Source: JALYZC01 sp963725645 | Lineage (GTDB): Bacteria > Actinomycetota > Thermoleophilia > Solirubrobacterales > Solirubrobacteraceae | Reading direction: 5' to 3' | NCBI GenBank assembly: GCA_963725645.1 | Contig: CAVRZD010000005.1 | Span: forward strand, 1 to 64,000 | Length of the DNA stretch: 64,000 bases | Part shown: in pieces, positions 8,444-16,962 of the stretch | Position numbering within the stretch: position 1 is the stretch's first letter | How the letters are laid out: each line of letters opens with the position of its first letter | The notes under the pieces: generated by a model | The model's input: the letters and a program-made list of their open reading frames with translations, nothing else | Told to the model about the DNA's origin: nothing | The model's database searches: none | Made by a program: the position numbers and the translations under genes

Positions 8444-9925
8444 TCAGCGTCGCGGCTTCGCCGCGGCCCAGCACCTGCTCGCGCCGTGGCAGTTGGCCAG
8501 CGCGGTGAGGGTGGCGTGGAGGCTTGCGCGCTCGCGGCGCGACAGTCGGCCGAAGACGTTGACGCGCTCGAACGGATCGCGGTCGATGCGGTAGTACTCG
8601 CGCGCGCGGCCGCGGTACTCGACATACACGGCGTTGGGCGTGCGGATCGCCTCGTAGCTGATCGGGTTCCCGCTGCCGGGAGCCGGGTGATCCGGGTCCC
8701 GGCCGTTCTGGTCGGGGCCGTGGTGCTCGATCAGGGCGGCGGTGCGCCAGCTCGCTACCCGCTGTCCGTGCAGCAGCGGGACCAGGCTGCGGCCGTCGAC
8801 CGCGCCTGACGGGGTGCCGCCGGCGAGCTGGACGAGCGTGGGGTGGAGGTCCACGTTCTCGGCGATCCGGCTGGTCGTGCGGCCCGCCGGCACCCCCGGC
8901 CCGGCGACGATCAGCGGCACGCGGACGTCGGAGTCGAAGGCGGTCATCTTGCCCGGGTTCAGGCGGTGCTCGCCCATGTGGTAGCCGTTGTCGGAGCTGA
9001 ACACGATGTAGGTGTTCTGTGCGAGCCCGCGGGCGCGCAGGGTGGCCTCGATCTGGCCGATCAGGTCGTCGACCGCCTGGACCGCCTGAGCGCGCTTGCG
9101 GAACGCCGCGTCGATGTTCGCGATCTGCTGCGCCGTCAGCGGCTTGTGGCCGCGCAGCCACGGCGGCGGGTTGACGTTGGCGCGGTTGAACGACGGCGGG
9201 CGCGGCGCGCGCAGGCCGGGGAAGTCGTTGGCGTCCCGGGGCGCGGGCGTGTAGGGCGCGTGCGGGGCGAAGGTGGCGAGCTCGAGCACGAACGGCTTGT
9301 GCGCGGCCGCGGCCTGGTTGATGAAGGCCGAGCCCTTGGTCGCGAGCACGTCGGTCAGATATGCGCCCGGAGCCTTCCCGTAGTGGACGAGCGCGCCGTT
9401 CTCGTTGAGGTTGTAGTTGAACTCGCCGTAGGCGTTGCCGGCCGTCCGCCAGTCGGTCCAGCCGGGGGGCACGTGGCGCGTCCTGGGCAGGTAGCCGTTG
9501 AGGTACTTCCCGCCGAAGCCGGTCCGGTAGCCGAGCGGCGCGAGCGCGGTCGCGTAGGTCTTGCTCTCCCAGCCCTTGTTGAGGAACGCCTGGAAGCCGC
9601 CGTCGGCGCCCATGTTGGTGAAGATGCCCGTGTCGTGGGGGAACCGGCCGGTGAAGATCGCGGACCGCGACGGGCAGCAAAGCGAGTCGGTCACGAAGTA
9701 GCGGCTGAACGTGAGCCCGCGCCGCTGCAGGCGCTGGACGTTCGGCATGTAGCGGACAAGGTTCCAGGCGAGGTCGTCCGTCAGCACGAACACGACGTTC
9801 GGCGGTTGTGCGGCGGCGCGCGCGGTCGCGCCGCCGGCCGGTCCCGACGCCGCCATGCCCAGCACCACCGCCGCGATCGCTACGAGCGCCGCGGCCGCTC
9901 CGACGACTCCACGCTTTACGGCCAT
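8444..9925 (-). CDS. Secreted type I sulfatase (GlcNAc-6-sulfatase-like)
   Basis: 493 aa with an N-terminal signal or anchor (KRGVVGAAAALVAIAAVVLGM). PNVVFVLTDD supplies metal-binding Asp50 and Asp51. C84-P-S-R at the start of the CPSRSAIFTGRFPH signature is the Cys converted to formylglycine by a sulfatase-modifying enzyme. SSDNGYHMGEH carries the second metal Asp-Asn pair. GGKYLNGY and GFQAFLNKGWE resemble glucosamine-6-sulfatase and heparan-type sulfatases. The protein would act outside the membrane, removing sulfate from polysaccharide or glycolipid substrates. No formylglycine-generating enzyme is seen in the window, so maturation must depend on a gene elsewhere. Confidence 0.93.
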   Translation of the reverse strand: MAVKRGVVGAAAALVAIAAVVLGMAASGPAGGATARAAAQPPNVVFVLTDDLAWNLVRYMPNVQRLQRRGLTFSRYFVTDSLCCPSRSAIFTGRFPHDTGIFTNMGADGGFQAFLNKGWESKTYATALAPLGYRTGFGGKYLNGYLPRTRHVPPGWTDWRTAGNAYGEFNYNLNENGALVHYGKAPGAYLTDVLATKGSAFINQAAAAHKPFVLELATFAPHAPYTPAPRDANDFPGLRAPRPPSFNRANVNPPPWLRGHKPLTAQQIANIDAAFRKRAQAVQAVDDLIGQIEATLRARGLAQNTYIVFSSDNGYHMGEHRLNPGKMTAFDSDVRVPLIVAGPGVPAGRTTSRIAENVDLHPTLVQLAGGTPSGAVDGRSLVPLLHGQRVASWRTAALIEHHGPDQNGRDPDHPAPGSGNPISYEAIRTPNAVYVEYRGRAREYYRIDRDPFERVNVFGRLSRRERASLHATLTALANCHGASRCWAAAKPRR

Positions 9926-9965
9926 CGCTTCGGTAGAACAGGCGAGACCCGGTCGAGTTGCGGCA

Positions 9966-10796
9966 TCACGCGAGTCCGACGAGCGCGGCGGAAAGGCGCC
10001 GGAGCTCCGTGCGGGCGGCGTCGTCGTGCGCCTGCGGGTGCGGATCGGACTCGACCTCGCCGTCGAAGTAGCGTCCGGTGACGCCGTCCAGCTCGTCCGA
10101 GGCGATCAGGCGGACGGTCGCGCGCACCCCGTCCTCCAGCGGGCTCATGCCCTCGCCGCGCGCGTGCAGAACCATCTTCGTCGGCATGTAGGTCGCCGGG
10201 TGCAGGCAGTTGACCGTCACGCCGCGGTCCCGCAGCTCCTCGGCCATGTCGATCGTGAACATAACCTGCGCGAGCTTGCTCTGCATGTAGGCCCGCGTGC
10301 CGCTGTAGCCGTTCTCGAGGAAGACGTCGTCGAAGTCGATAGCGGCCTGGCCCGCCGAACTGACGTTGACGATGCGCGCCGGCGCCGAGGCGACCACGAC
10401 GTCCGTGAGCAGACGGGTGAGGAGAAAGCCCGCGAGGTAGTTGACGGCGAAGCGCAGCTCGAGGCCGTCGGCGCTGACCATGCGCCCGCCGTCCCCCGGC
10501 AGCGTGGTCCCGATGCCGGCGTTGTTGACGAGGCCGTCGAGGCGCGGCTCGTGCTGGGCGACCTCTGCGGCCATCCGCCGGACCTCCTCGAGCGAGGCGA
10601 AGTCGGCGCGGTACGTGCGCGGCGCGTGGTCGCCGGCCCGGTCGCGGACGTCGCCGGCCACGGCCGCGAGGCGCTCCGCGTCGCGCCCGTGGAGCAGCAG
10701 GGTCGCGCCCGCGCCGGCGAGCTCGGACGTCACCGCACGGCCGAGGCCGTCGGTGGCGCCGGTGAGGAGGATCGTCTGCTCGGAGAGGGGCTTCAC
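9966..10796 (-). CDS. Short-chain dehydrogenase/reductase
   Basis: 276 aa from GTG 10796. The cofactor motif TGATDGLG is at residues 12-19, NNAG at 91-94, the catalytic Ser at about 146, and YMQSK supplies Tyr170 and Lys174. The length and the insert around the active site resemble retinol-dehydrogenase/WW-oxidoreductase-type SDRs. NAD(P)-dependent oxidoreduction of a hydroxyl or carbonyl group is expected; the substrate is unknown. The gene is divergent from the aldo/keto reductase, whose start lies only 24 nt away, so their promoters must overlap. Confidence 0.93.
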   Translation of the reverse strand: MKPLSEQTILLTGATDGLGRAVTSELAGAGATLLLHGRDAERLAAVAGDVRDRAGDHAPRTYRADFASLEEVRRMAAEVAQHEPRLDGLVNNAGIGTTLPGDGGRMVSADGLELRFAVNYLAGFLLTRLLTDVVVASAPARIVNVSSAGQAAIDFDDVFLENGYSGTRAYMQSKLAQVMFTIDMAEELRDRGVTVNCLHPATYMPTKMVLHARGEGMSPLEDGVRATVRLIASDELDGVTGRYFDGEVESDPHPQAHDDAARTELRRLSAALVGLA

Positions 10797-10805
10797 GGGT
10801 GCGCG

Positions 10806-10811
10806 TACAGT
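10806..10811 (+). promoter_or_regulatory. Candidate minus-10 TACAGT for the aldo/keto reductase
   Basis: TACAGT lies 9 nt before the ATG at 10821. There is no recognisable minus-35 and no Shine-Dalgarno, which fits a leaderless transcript. Confidence 0.4.
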
Positions 10812-10820
10812 TTCCCCTTC

Positions 10821-11996
10821 ATGCCCGAGCCAACCCACACCGCCGTCGGCACCTGGAGCGGCGGGCGCTTCATGCACTTCGGGGAGCCCCTCGACGACGA
10901 GCGCCTGCTCGCGCTGCTGCGACCGGGCGGCGACATCCGCACGGTGCTCACCGCCGACGTCTACGGCGAGGGCGAGGCGGACCGTCTGCTCGGCCGCGCG
11001 CTGGCCGGCGTGGACCGCGACGCGTACTGCCTCGTGGGCGCGGTCGGCCACGACTTCTACACGGGCGCGCGCGAGGGTGCCAGGGGCTTCCCGCGCTTCA
11101 CCGACCCGCGCTTGCGCGACGAGGGCGAGTACGCCGACTATCTCCGGAGCGCGACCGAGCGCAGCCTGGAGCGCGTCGGCGCCGAGCGCTTCGACCTGCT
11201 GTTGCTGCACAACCCGGATCGCACGGGGTACACCAGCGAGGCGGTCTGGGACGGCATGGCGGCGCTGCGCGACGCCGGCCTCGCGGCGCGGATCGGCGTG
11301 GCGCCGGGTCCCGCGAACGGGTTCACGCTGGACCTGATCGACTGCCTCGAGCGCTTCGGCGAGCGGATCGAGTGGGCGATGGTGATCCTCAACCCGCTCG
11401 AGCCGTGGCCCGGCGAGCTGTGCCTGGATGCGGCGGCCGCCCGCGACGTGAAGGTGCTGACGCGGGTGGTGGACTACGGCGGCCTGTTTCACGACGATGT
11501 GCTCCCCGGGCACGCGTTCGGCGAACGCGACCACCGCACCTTCCGGCCGGCGGGTTGGGTCGAGGCGGGGCGCGAGCGCATGGAGCGCATGCGCCCGGTC
11601 GCCGAGCGCCACGGCCTGACGATGCTGCAGCTCGCCTGCGCCTGGAACCTCGCCCACGACGCGGTCGAGACCGTCGTGCCCACCCTGATCCAGGAGGCCG
11701 GCGCGGGTGCGAAGCCGATCGAGGCCAAGCGCGCCGAGCTGGCCGCGCTGCCGGCCGAGGTCGCGCTCTCGCCCGACGAGGTGGACGCGATCCGCTCCGC
11801 GGGGGACAACACAGGCTGCATGGCGCTCAAGGGCGGCTCGCCCGACCACGAGGGCGAGCCACGGCCGGACCGCTGGGAGCTCGACGAGCGGCTCGCCGCG
11901 GTCGCCGCCCGCTGGGCCATCGAGCCGGCGCGTGACCTCGCTCAGTCGGCGGCGCCGGCCGGCTCGACCGGCAGCCCGGCCGCGCGCCAGGCCTGA
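10821..11996 (+). CDS. Aldo/keto-reductase family protein
   Basis: 391 aa. The barrel pattern of aldo/keto reductases is visible: DVYGEGEADRLLGRAL, then FDLLLLHNPD, GMAALRDAGLAARIGVAPG, MTMLQLACAWNLAHDAVETVVPT and the late KRAELAALP helix. The protein probably reduces or oxidises a carbonyl with NADPH, but the catalytic Tyr-Lys-His set is not obvious by eye and the C-terminal extension (about 50 aa, DNTGCMALKGGSPDHEGEP onward) is unusual. The last 55 nt overlap the convergent rhodanese gene. Confidence 0.85.
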   Translation: MPEPTHTAVGTWSGGRFMHFGEPLDDERLLALLRPGGDIRTVLTADVYGEGEADRLLGRALAGVDRDAYCLVGAVGHDFYTGAREGARGFPRFTDPRLRDEGEYADYLRSATERSLERVGAERFDLLLLHNPDRTGYTSEAVWDGMAALRDAGLAARIGVAPGPANGFTLDLIDCLERFGERIEWAMVILNPLEPWPGELCLDAAAARDVKVLTRVVDYGGLFHDDVLPGHAFGERDHRTFRPAGWVEAGRERMERMRPVAERHGLTMLQLACAWNLAHDAVETVVPTLIQEAGAGAKPIEAKRAELAALPAEVALSPDEVDAIRSAGDNTGCMALKGGSPDHEGEPRPDRWELDERLAAVAARWAIEPARDLAQSAAPAGSTGSPAARQA

Positions 11997-12343
11997 AACC
12001 CGCCGGCCAGGTCGGTCGCGCGCGCGAAGCCGAGCTCCTGGAGCGTGGCGGCTGCAAGGCTCGACTGGTAGCCCTCGTTGCACATCAGGATCACCTCGGC
12101 GTCGCGGCCGGGGATCCGCGGGTCGGCGTGCCCGGACGCGGGGTCGAGGCGCCACTCGAGCACGTTGCGGGGGAAGAACAGCGCGGCGGGAACGACGCCG
12201 TCGGCCTCGCGCTGGACCTCCGAGCGGATGTCCACCAGCAGCGCTCCGGACCGCATTGCCTCGACGGCCTCGGGCGGCTCGAGGCGGCGCAGGCGCGCGC
12301 GCGACTCCGCGAGCAGGTCGTTGACGGTCTTGCGCGCGCCCAT
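11942..12343 (-). CDS. Single-domain rhodanese-like sulfurtransferase
   Basis: 133 aa from ATG 12343. LLVDIRSEVQREADG is the CH2A-type motif, and the active-site loop CNEGYQSS places the persulfide Cys at residue 88. DLAGGFQAWRAAGLPVEP is the usual rhodanese C-terminus. It carries sulfane sulfur or works as a stand-alone phosphatase-like fold. It is cytoplasmic, with no signal peptide. The 3' end overlaps that of the convergent aldo/keto reductase. Confidence 0.93.
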   Translation of the reverse strand: MGARKTVNDLLAESRARLRRLEPPEAVEAMRSGALLVDIRSEVQREADGVVPAALFFPRNVLEWRLDPASGHADPRIPGRDAEVILMCNEGYQSSLAAATLQELGFARATDLAGGFQAWRAAGLPVEPAGAAD

Positions 12344-12350
12344 AGAAGTC

Positions 12351-12512
12351 CTAGTCCGCGTACCAGTCGTGCCGCCGCCCGCGTGCGCGAGCGGTCACGT
12401 AGCGCGACACCAGCACGAGCCAGTCCACCACGCCGGCCGCGAGGAACGCTGCCGGCCCGGTGACGAGCCGCGCGGCGAGGCGGCGGGCGGGCGTGGGGCG
12501 CGGACGGGCCAT
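12351..12512 (-). CDS. Small single-pass membrane protein, 53 aa
   Basis: ATG 12512 opens a 53-aa frame: an Arg-rich N-terminus (MARPRPTPARRLAARL), one hydrophobic helix (TGPAAFLAAGVVDWLVLVS) and a basic tail. It ends 8 nt upstream of the rhodanese start on the same strand, which supports a two-gene unit. It is divergent from tig. No family recognised. Confidence 0.55.
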   Translation of the reverse strand: MARPRPTPARRLAARLVTGPAAFLAAGVVDWLVLVSRYVTARARGRRHDWYAD

Positions 12513-12526
12513 CGCACACCCGACGC

Positions 12527-12532
12527 TATCGT
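12527..12532 (+). promoter_or_regulatory. Candidate minus-10 TATCGT for tig
   Basis: TATCGT lies 10 nt before the tig ATG at 12543, matching the leaderless spacing seen at other genes here. No clear minus-35. Confidence 0.35.
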
Positions 12533-12542
12533 TGCGAGCCCC

Positions 12543-13964
12543 ATGGCGTCCCCCGTGAAGACGAGCGTCACCGAGCTGCCCGAGTCGCGTGTGCGCGTCG
12601 AGGCGGAGGTCGCGGCCGACGAGGTCGAGCGCCGCCTGCAGCAGACGGCGAAGGCGCTCGGGCGGGAGATGAAGATCCCAGGCTTCCGCAAGGGCAAGGT
12701 CCCGCCGCCGGTCGTGCTGCGGCGCGTCGGCCGCCAGGCGGTGCTGGACGAAACGCTGCGCAGCTCGCTGGGATCCTGGTACGTGGACGCGATCGACGCG
12801 GCCGGCATCGCGCCGGTCGGCGACCCCGAGGTCGCGCTGGGCGAGCTTCCCGGCGAGGGCGAGGCGCTGACCTTCTCGATCGAGATCGGGGTGCGCCCGA
12901 CGGCTGAGCTGGGCGAGTACCGGGGCCTCGAGGTGGGCCGCCGCGAGCCCGAGATCGACGAGGAGGCGGTCCAGATCGAGGTCGACGGCCTGCGCGAGCG
13001 CCTCGCACGGCTCGAGGCCGTGGACCGCCCGGCGGAGAAGGGCGACTTCGTCGTGGTCGACTACGCCGGCACGATCGACGGCGAGCCGTTCGACGGCGGC
13101 GAGGCGCGCGACCAGCTGATCGAGCTCGGCTCGGGCCGGCTGATCCCGGGCTTCGAGGAGCAGCTCGAAGGGGCCGCGGCGGGCGAGGAGCGCACCGTCG
13201 AGGTCACCTTCCCGGACGACTACGGAGCCGAGCATCTCGCCGGGAGGTCCGCGCGGTTCGCCGTCACGGTCAAGGAGGTCAAGGCCAAGGAGCTGCCGGA
13301 GCCGGACGACGACTTCGCCTCCGACGCGGCCGGCTTCGACACGCTCGACGAGCTGCGCGAGGACATCCGCCAGCGCCTCCGCGAGGCCGACGAGCGCCAG
13401 GTCGAGGCCGAGTTTCGCGAGGCGGCGGTGGACGCCGCCGCGGCGAACGCGCAGGTCGAGGTCCCGGCCGGGCTGGTGGACGGGCGCGCGAGCGAGCTGT
13501 GGGAGCGTCTGTCGAGCACACTGGCCCGCCAGGGGATCTCGCGCGAGGCCTACCTGCGCATCTCGGGCAAGACCGAGGAGGAGATCGTGGAGGAGGCGCG
13601 GCCCGACGCCGAGCGGGCGCTCCGCCGCGAGGCGGTCCTGGCCGCGATCGTCGAGGCCGAGGGCATCGAGCCGACCGAGGACGAGTTGCGCGAGGCGCTC
13701 GAGCACTCGGCCGAGCACGAGAACACCACGCCGGAGAAGCTGATGGAACGTTTGGAGCAGGCGGGCCGACTCGACGCGTTGCGCGACGACCTGGCGACCC
13801 GCAAGGCGGTGGACCTGCTGGCCGAGAGCGCGACGCCGATCGCGGCCGAGCGCGCCAAGGCGCGCGAGAAGCTGTGGAAGCCGGGCGACGAGGAGAAGGA
13901 GGGCGCCGCGGCCGGCGAGGGCGCCTCCGACCGGCCCGGCAAGCTCTGGACCCCGGGCTCTTAG
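12543..13964 (+). CDS. tig: Trigger factor, ribosome-associated chaperone and PPIase
   Basis: 473 aa. The N-terminal ribosome-binding domain holds GFRKGKVPPPVVLRR (the GFRxGKxP signature near residue 51). The central FKBP-type domain starts near GDFVVVDYAGTIDGEPFDGG and ends near ARFAVTVKEVKAKELP. A long helical C-terminal chaperone domain follows, ending in a Lys/Glu/Ala-rich tail (KLWKPGDEEKEG). It binds nascent chains at the ribosome exit and speeds prolyl isomerisation. It stands directly before clpP and clpX, a common bacterial arrangement linking folding with proteolysis. Confidence 0.97.
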   Translation: MASPVKTSVTELPESRVRVEAEVAADEVERRLQQTAKALGREMKIPGFRKGKVPPPVVLRRVGRQAVLDETLRSSLGSWYVDAIDAAGIAPVGDPEVALGELPGEGEALTFSIEIGVRPTAELGEYRGLEVGRREPEIDEEAVQIEVDGLRERLARLEAVDRPAEKGDFVVVDYAGTIDGEPFDGGEARDQLIELGSGRLIPGFEEQLEGAAAGEERTVEVTFPDDYGAEHLAGRSARFAVTVKEVKAKELPEPDDDFASDAAGFDTLDELREDIRQRLREADERQVEAEFREAAVDAAAANAQVEVPAGLVDGRASELWERLSSTLARQGISREAYLRISGKTEEEIVEEARPDAERALRREAVLAAIVEAEGIEPTEDELREALEHSAEHENTTPEKLMERLEQAGRLDALRDDLATRKAVDLLAESATPIAAERAKAREKLWKPGDEEKEGAAAGEGASDRPGKLWTPGS

Positions 13965-14034
13965 CTTCCCGCCACCGAAGCTGTGCAGAGGCGACAGGGG
14001 CGTCGAACAACCGCCCAGTCGGCCCGAAACACGT

Positions 14035-14043
14035 TGCTAGACT
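14035..14043 (+). promoter_or_regulatory. Extended minus-10 promoter TGCTAGACT before clpP
   Basis: TGCTAGACT fits the extended minus-10 pattern TGnTAnnnT. The clpP ATG is at 14133, leaving a leader of about 83 nt that contains complementary GGCGG and CCGCC runs. No minus-35 is evident, which the extended motif would compensate. Confidence 0.5.
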
Positions 14044-14132
14044 CGCGCCACGGCGGCGGGACCCAGTCTCCAAGCCTCCTCACCGCCGCCGGGAAGGAAT
14101 CGGGGCGAGGAAGCGAAACTGAAGCGAGGACG

Positions 14133-14717
14133 ATGAGCCCACTCGTACCCATGGTCGTCGAGCAGACCTCACGCGGCGAGCGCGCGTTCGACATCTACAG
14201 CCGTCTGCTCAACGAACGCATCATCTTCCTGGGCACTCCGATCGACGACCAAATTGCCAACCTGATCGTGGCCCAGCTCCTGCACCTCGAGTCCGAGGAT
14301 CCCGAGAAGGACATCTCCGTTTACATCAATTCTCCTGGCGGCTCCGTGTACGCCGGGCTCGCGGTCTACGACACGATGCAGTTCATCAAGCCCGACGTGC
14401 AGACGATCTGCGTGGGCATCGCGATGTCGATGGGCGCGCTGCTGCTGGCGGGTGGCGCACACGACAAGCGGATGGCCCTGCCCAACGCGAAGATCCTCAT
14501 CCACCAGGTCTCCTCAAGCTTTCAGGGGCAGGCGACCGATATCGAGATTCATGCGCGGGAGATCATCGACGTGCGTCGCCGCCTCGACGAGATCATCGCC
14601 AAGCACACCGGCAAGGACATCGAGCAGGTCAAGAAGGACACCGAGCGCGATTACTTCATGAGCTCCGACGAAGCGAGGGAGTACGGCATCATCGACCGTG
14701 TGATCTCGGAGCACTAG
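14133..14717 (+). CDS. clpP: ATP-dependent Clp protease proteolytic subunit
   Basis: 194 aa, the usual ClpP length. The catalytic triad is at Ser99 (GIAMSMGALLL), His124 (ILIHQV) and Asp173 (ERDYFMS), two residues later than the E. coli numbering. The N-terminal axial-loop segment MSPLVPMVVEQTSRGERAFD is present. It forms the 14-mer degradation chamber and works with ClpX, encoded 30 nt downstream. Other actinobacteria often carry a second clpP; none is seen here. Confidence 0.98.
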   Translation: MSPLVPMVVEQTSRGERAFDIYSRLLNERIIFLGTPIDDQIANLIVAQLLHLESEDPEKDISVYINSPGGSVYAGLAVYDTMQFIKPDVQTICVGIAMSMGALLLAGGAHDKRMALPNAKILIHQVSSSFQGQATDIEIHAREIIDVRRRLDEIIAKHTGKDIEQVKKDTERDYFMSSDEAREYGIIDRVISEH

Positions 14718-14747
14718 CTCCGCGTCGCGCGCCGTTCCGGGAGAGAG

Positions 14748-16025
14748 ATGGCCCGTCCGACAGACTCCAACGAGCAGCTCCTCTGCAGCTTCTGCGGCAA
14801 GTCGCAGCGCCAGGTCAAGAAGCTGATCGCCGGCCCCGGCGTCTACATCTGCGACGAGTGCATCGATCTCTGCAACGAGATCATCGACGAGGAGCTGACC
14901 GCCCCGCCGAGCTTCGACATCGAGAACCTGCCGAAGCCGCGCGAGATCTACGACGTGCTCAACGAGTACGTGGTGGGCCAGGAGGCTGCCAAGCGAACGC
15001 TCTCGGTGGCCGTCTACAACCACTACAAGCGCGTCCAGATGATGCAGGCCGAGGACGACGAGATCGAGCTGCAGAAGTCCAACATCCTGCTGCTCGGCCC
15101 GACCGGCTGCGGCAAGACGCTGCTGGCCCAGACGCTGGCGAAGATCCTCAACGTCCCCTTCGCGATCGCCGACGCGACCGCGCTGACCGAGGCCGGATAC
15201 GTCGGCGAGGACGTCGAGAACATCCTGCTCAAGCTCATCCAGGCGGCCGACTACGACGTCAAGAAGGCCGAGACCGGGATCATCTACATCGACGAGGTCG
15301 ACAAGATCGCGCGCAAGGCCGACAACCCGTCGATCACGCGCGACGTGTCGGGCGAGGGCGTCCAGCAGGCGCTGCTGAAGATCCTCGAGGGCACGAGCGC
15401 CTCGGTGCCGCCGCAGGGCGGCCGCAAGCACCCCCACCAGGAGTTCCTCACGATCGACACGACGAACGTCCTGTTCGTCTGCGGCGGCGCGTTCGCCAAC
15501 CTCGACCGGGTGATCGAGCGCCGCATCGGTCACAAGGGCATCGGCTTCGGCGCCGCGATCACGCAGAAGATGAACAAGGACACCGGCGAGGTGTTCGAGC
15601 ACTGCCTGCCCGAGGACCTGATCGAGTACGGCCTGATCCCGGAGTTCATCGGCCGGCTGCCGGTGATGTCGGCGATCCACCAGCTTTCCCGGGAGGACCT
15701 CGTCACGATCCTCACCGAGCCGCGCAACGCGCTGGTCAAGCAGTTCCAGCGCTTCTTCTCCTTCGACGGCATCGAGCTCGTGTTCGCCGAGGACTCGCTG
15801 ATCTCGGTCGCCGAGAAGGCGCTCGAGCGCGAGACCGGCGCCCGCGGCCTGCGCTCGATCATCGAGGAGGTCCTGCTCGAGGTCCAGTTCGAGCTGCCCT
15901 CCCGCCGCGACGTCAAGAAGTGCGTCGTGACCAAGGAGACGATCGAGCGCGGGCTCAAGCCGACGCTCGTCACCGAGGCGGCGCCCGACGAGGAGTCGGA
16001 CCAGCCGCGCGAGCAGTCGGCCTAG
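14748..16025 (+). CDS. clpX: ClpX, AAA+ unfoldase subunit of ClpXP
   Basis: 425 aa. The N-terminal zinc-binding domain has Cys13, Cys16, Cys35 and Cys38. Walker A GPTGCGKT is at 117-124, Walker B IIYIDEVD at 178-185, and the ClpP-docking IGF loop is in KGIGFGA. It unfolds tagged substrates and feeds them to ClpP. The ribosome-binding site GGGAGAG lies just before the ATG, and the gene follows clpP by 30 nt in the same operon. Its stop faces the stop of the nucleotidyltransferase 7 nt away. Confidence 0.98.
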   Translation: MARPTDSNEQLLCSFCGKSQRQVKKLIAGPGVYICDECIDLCNEIIDEELTAPPSFDIENLPKPREIYDVLNEYVVGQEAAKRTLSVAVYNHYKRVQMMQAEDDEIELQKSNILLLGPTGCGKTLLAQTLAKILNVPFAIADATALTEAGYVGEDVENILLKLIQAADYDVKKAETGIIYIDEVDKIARKADNPSITRDVSGEGVQQALLKILEGTSASVPPQGGRKHPHQEFLTIDTTNVLFVCGGAFANLDRVIERRIGHKGIGFGAAITQKMNKDTGEVFEHCLPEDLIEYGLIPEFIGRLPVMSAIHQLSREDLVTILTEPRNALVKQFQRFFSFDGIELVFAEDSLISVAEKALERETGARGLRSIIEEVLLEVQFELPSRRDVKKCVVTKETIERGLKPTLVTEAAPDEESDQPREQSA

Positions 16026-16032
16026 GCGCCGC

Positions 16033-16533
16033 TCAGCGGCGCCGCAGACGGCGGATCGTCTCGAGCTCGTCCACGTCTGCGCGATCCTTGGGTCGGTCGG
16101 CCGCCTGCTTCATGGCGATGAGATCGTCGATCGAGGCGACGAGCACCGAGAAGCCGCCGAGGTCATAGCGATCGGCGCGCCGGCGCAGCACGTCATAGCG
16201 CGGGGCCCCCGACGGCTTGGCCAGCACGTCGAGCTCTCCGGCCGCCGTGTCCAGCGTCACGACCTCCACCCGTCGGAGCGTGGCCGCATCGGGCACGAAC
16301 GGCACCTTCTCCGCGACGCCCTTGAGACGCGCGTCGAGTCCGACGAGCACCTCGCCGAGCGCGTCGAGGTTCGCGCGGTCCGTCGCGAAGCAGACGTCGA
16401 GGTCGAAGGTGGCTCGGGAGGAGCCGTGCAGCACGCCGGCGATCCCGCCGATCACGACGAAATCCACGCCACGGGCGACCAGGCGCTCGAGGATCTCGTC
16501 CGCGCGGAGCTCAGTGCGGCGCGCGCGGGACAC
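16033..16533 (-). CDS. MNT-type nucleotidyltransferase, candidate toxin of a two-gene module
   Basis: About 166 aa from GTG 16533, which overlaps the end of the upstream XRE gene by 23 nt. The nucleotidyltransferase core is clear: GG at 29-30 and the metal-binding Asp44 and Asp46 in FDLDVCF. SIDDLIAMKQAADRPKDRADVDEL is the conserved C-terminal helix of AbiEii/DUF6036-like transferases. Family members in toxin-antitoxin or abortive-infection pairs attach nucleotides to tRNA or protein. Pairing with an HTH partner supports this, but activity here is inference. A longer frame extends upstream to 16704, but it runs antisense-like through the XRE gene. Confidence 0.8.
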   Translation of the reverse strand: MSRARRTELRADEILERLVARGVDFVVIGGIAGVLHGSSRATFDLDVCFATDRANLDALGEVLVGLDARLKGVAEKVPFVPDAATLRRVEVVTLDTAAGELDVLAKPSGAPRYDVLRRRADRYDLGGFSVLVASIDDLIAMKQAADRPKDRADVDELETIRRLRRR

Positions 16534-16846
16534 GCTTGCTCTTGCGGGCGAGTCGGCCGAGGTTGCGCTGGGAGGCCTGGAACGAGGAAAGCCGCTCGGC
16601 CGGGCTGAGGGCGAGTCGAGCTCTGACCTGATCCTCGTCGATGCCTGGCCCGTCGTCGACGGCTTCGAGGGCGAGTCGCCGTCCGCTCGCGCGCAGCGCG
16701 GCATCGAGCGTCTCGATCCGAGGATTGGAGCCCGGGCGTTCCAGGCGCGCGATGGCCGACTGCGTCGTGGCCATACGCGCGGCCAGCTCGGACTGGCTCA
16801 GGCCGGCGGCGCGGCGCGCCTCGCGGATGATCGCTGCGGGGGACAT
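16511..16846 (-). CDS. XRE-family HTH protein, candidate antitoxin/autorepressor
   Basis: 111 aa. The helix-turn-helix is LSQSELAARMATTQSAIARLE (about residues 16-37) followed by ETLDAALRASGRRLALEAV, typical of XRE antitoxins. The C-terminal part (LSPAERLSSFQASQRNLGRLARK) is probably the partner-binding tail. It is translated just before the nucleotidyltransferase with overlapping ends. Its promoter carries an inverted repeat between the minus-35 and minus-10 hexamers, consistent with autorepression. Confidence 0.85.
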   Translation of the reverse strand: MSPAAIIREARRAAGLSQSELAARMATTQSAIARLERPGSNPRIETLDAALRASGRRLALEAVDDGPGIDEDQVRARLALSPAERLSSFQASQRNLGRLARKSKRVPRAPH

Positions 16847-16863
16847 CGGGTAATAGCCTAACA

Positions 16864-16892
16864 GAGATAGCGCCGATACGCTATACAGTCAA
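16864..16892 (-). promoter_or_regulatory. Promoter and inverted-repeat operator of the XRE-nucleotidyltransferase pair
   Basis: On the minus strand TTGACT (16892-16887) is followed by a 17-nt spacer and TATCTC (16869-16864), upstream of the ATG at 16846. The spacer and minus-10 contain the perfect repeat ATAGCG-N6-CGCTAT (16867-16884). A repressor bound there would block RNA polymerase. The stretch is AT-richer than its surroundings (32 of 60 G+C in the line starting at 16861). Confidence 0.6.
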
Positions 16893-16947
16893 GAACTGGG
16901 GCAACACCCCGTTGAAGGCAGCGTGCGAGCGGCGCTCGCCCCCCGCA

Positions 16948-16953
16948 TAGACT
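16948..16953 (+). promoter_or_regulatory. Candidate minus-10 TAGACT for valS
   Basis: TAGACT lies 9 nt before the valS GTG at 16963. No Shine-Dalgarno is visible, so the mRNA may be leaderless. Confidence 0.4.
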
Positions 16954-16962
16954 GGGCGTCCC

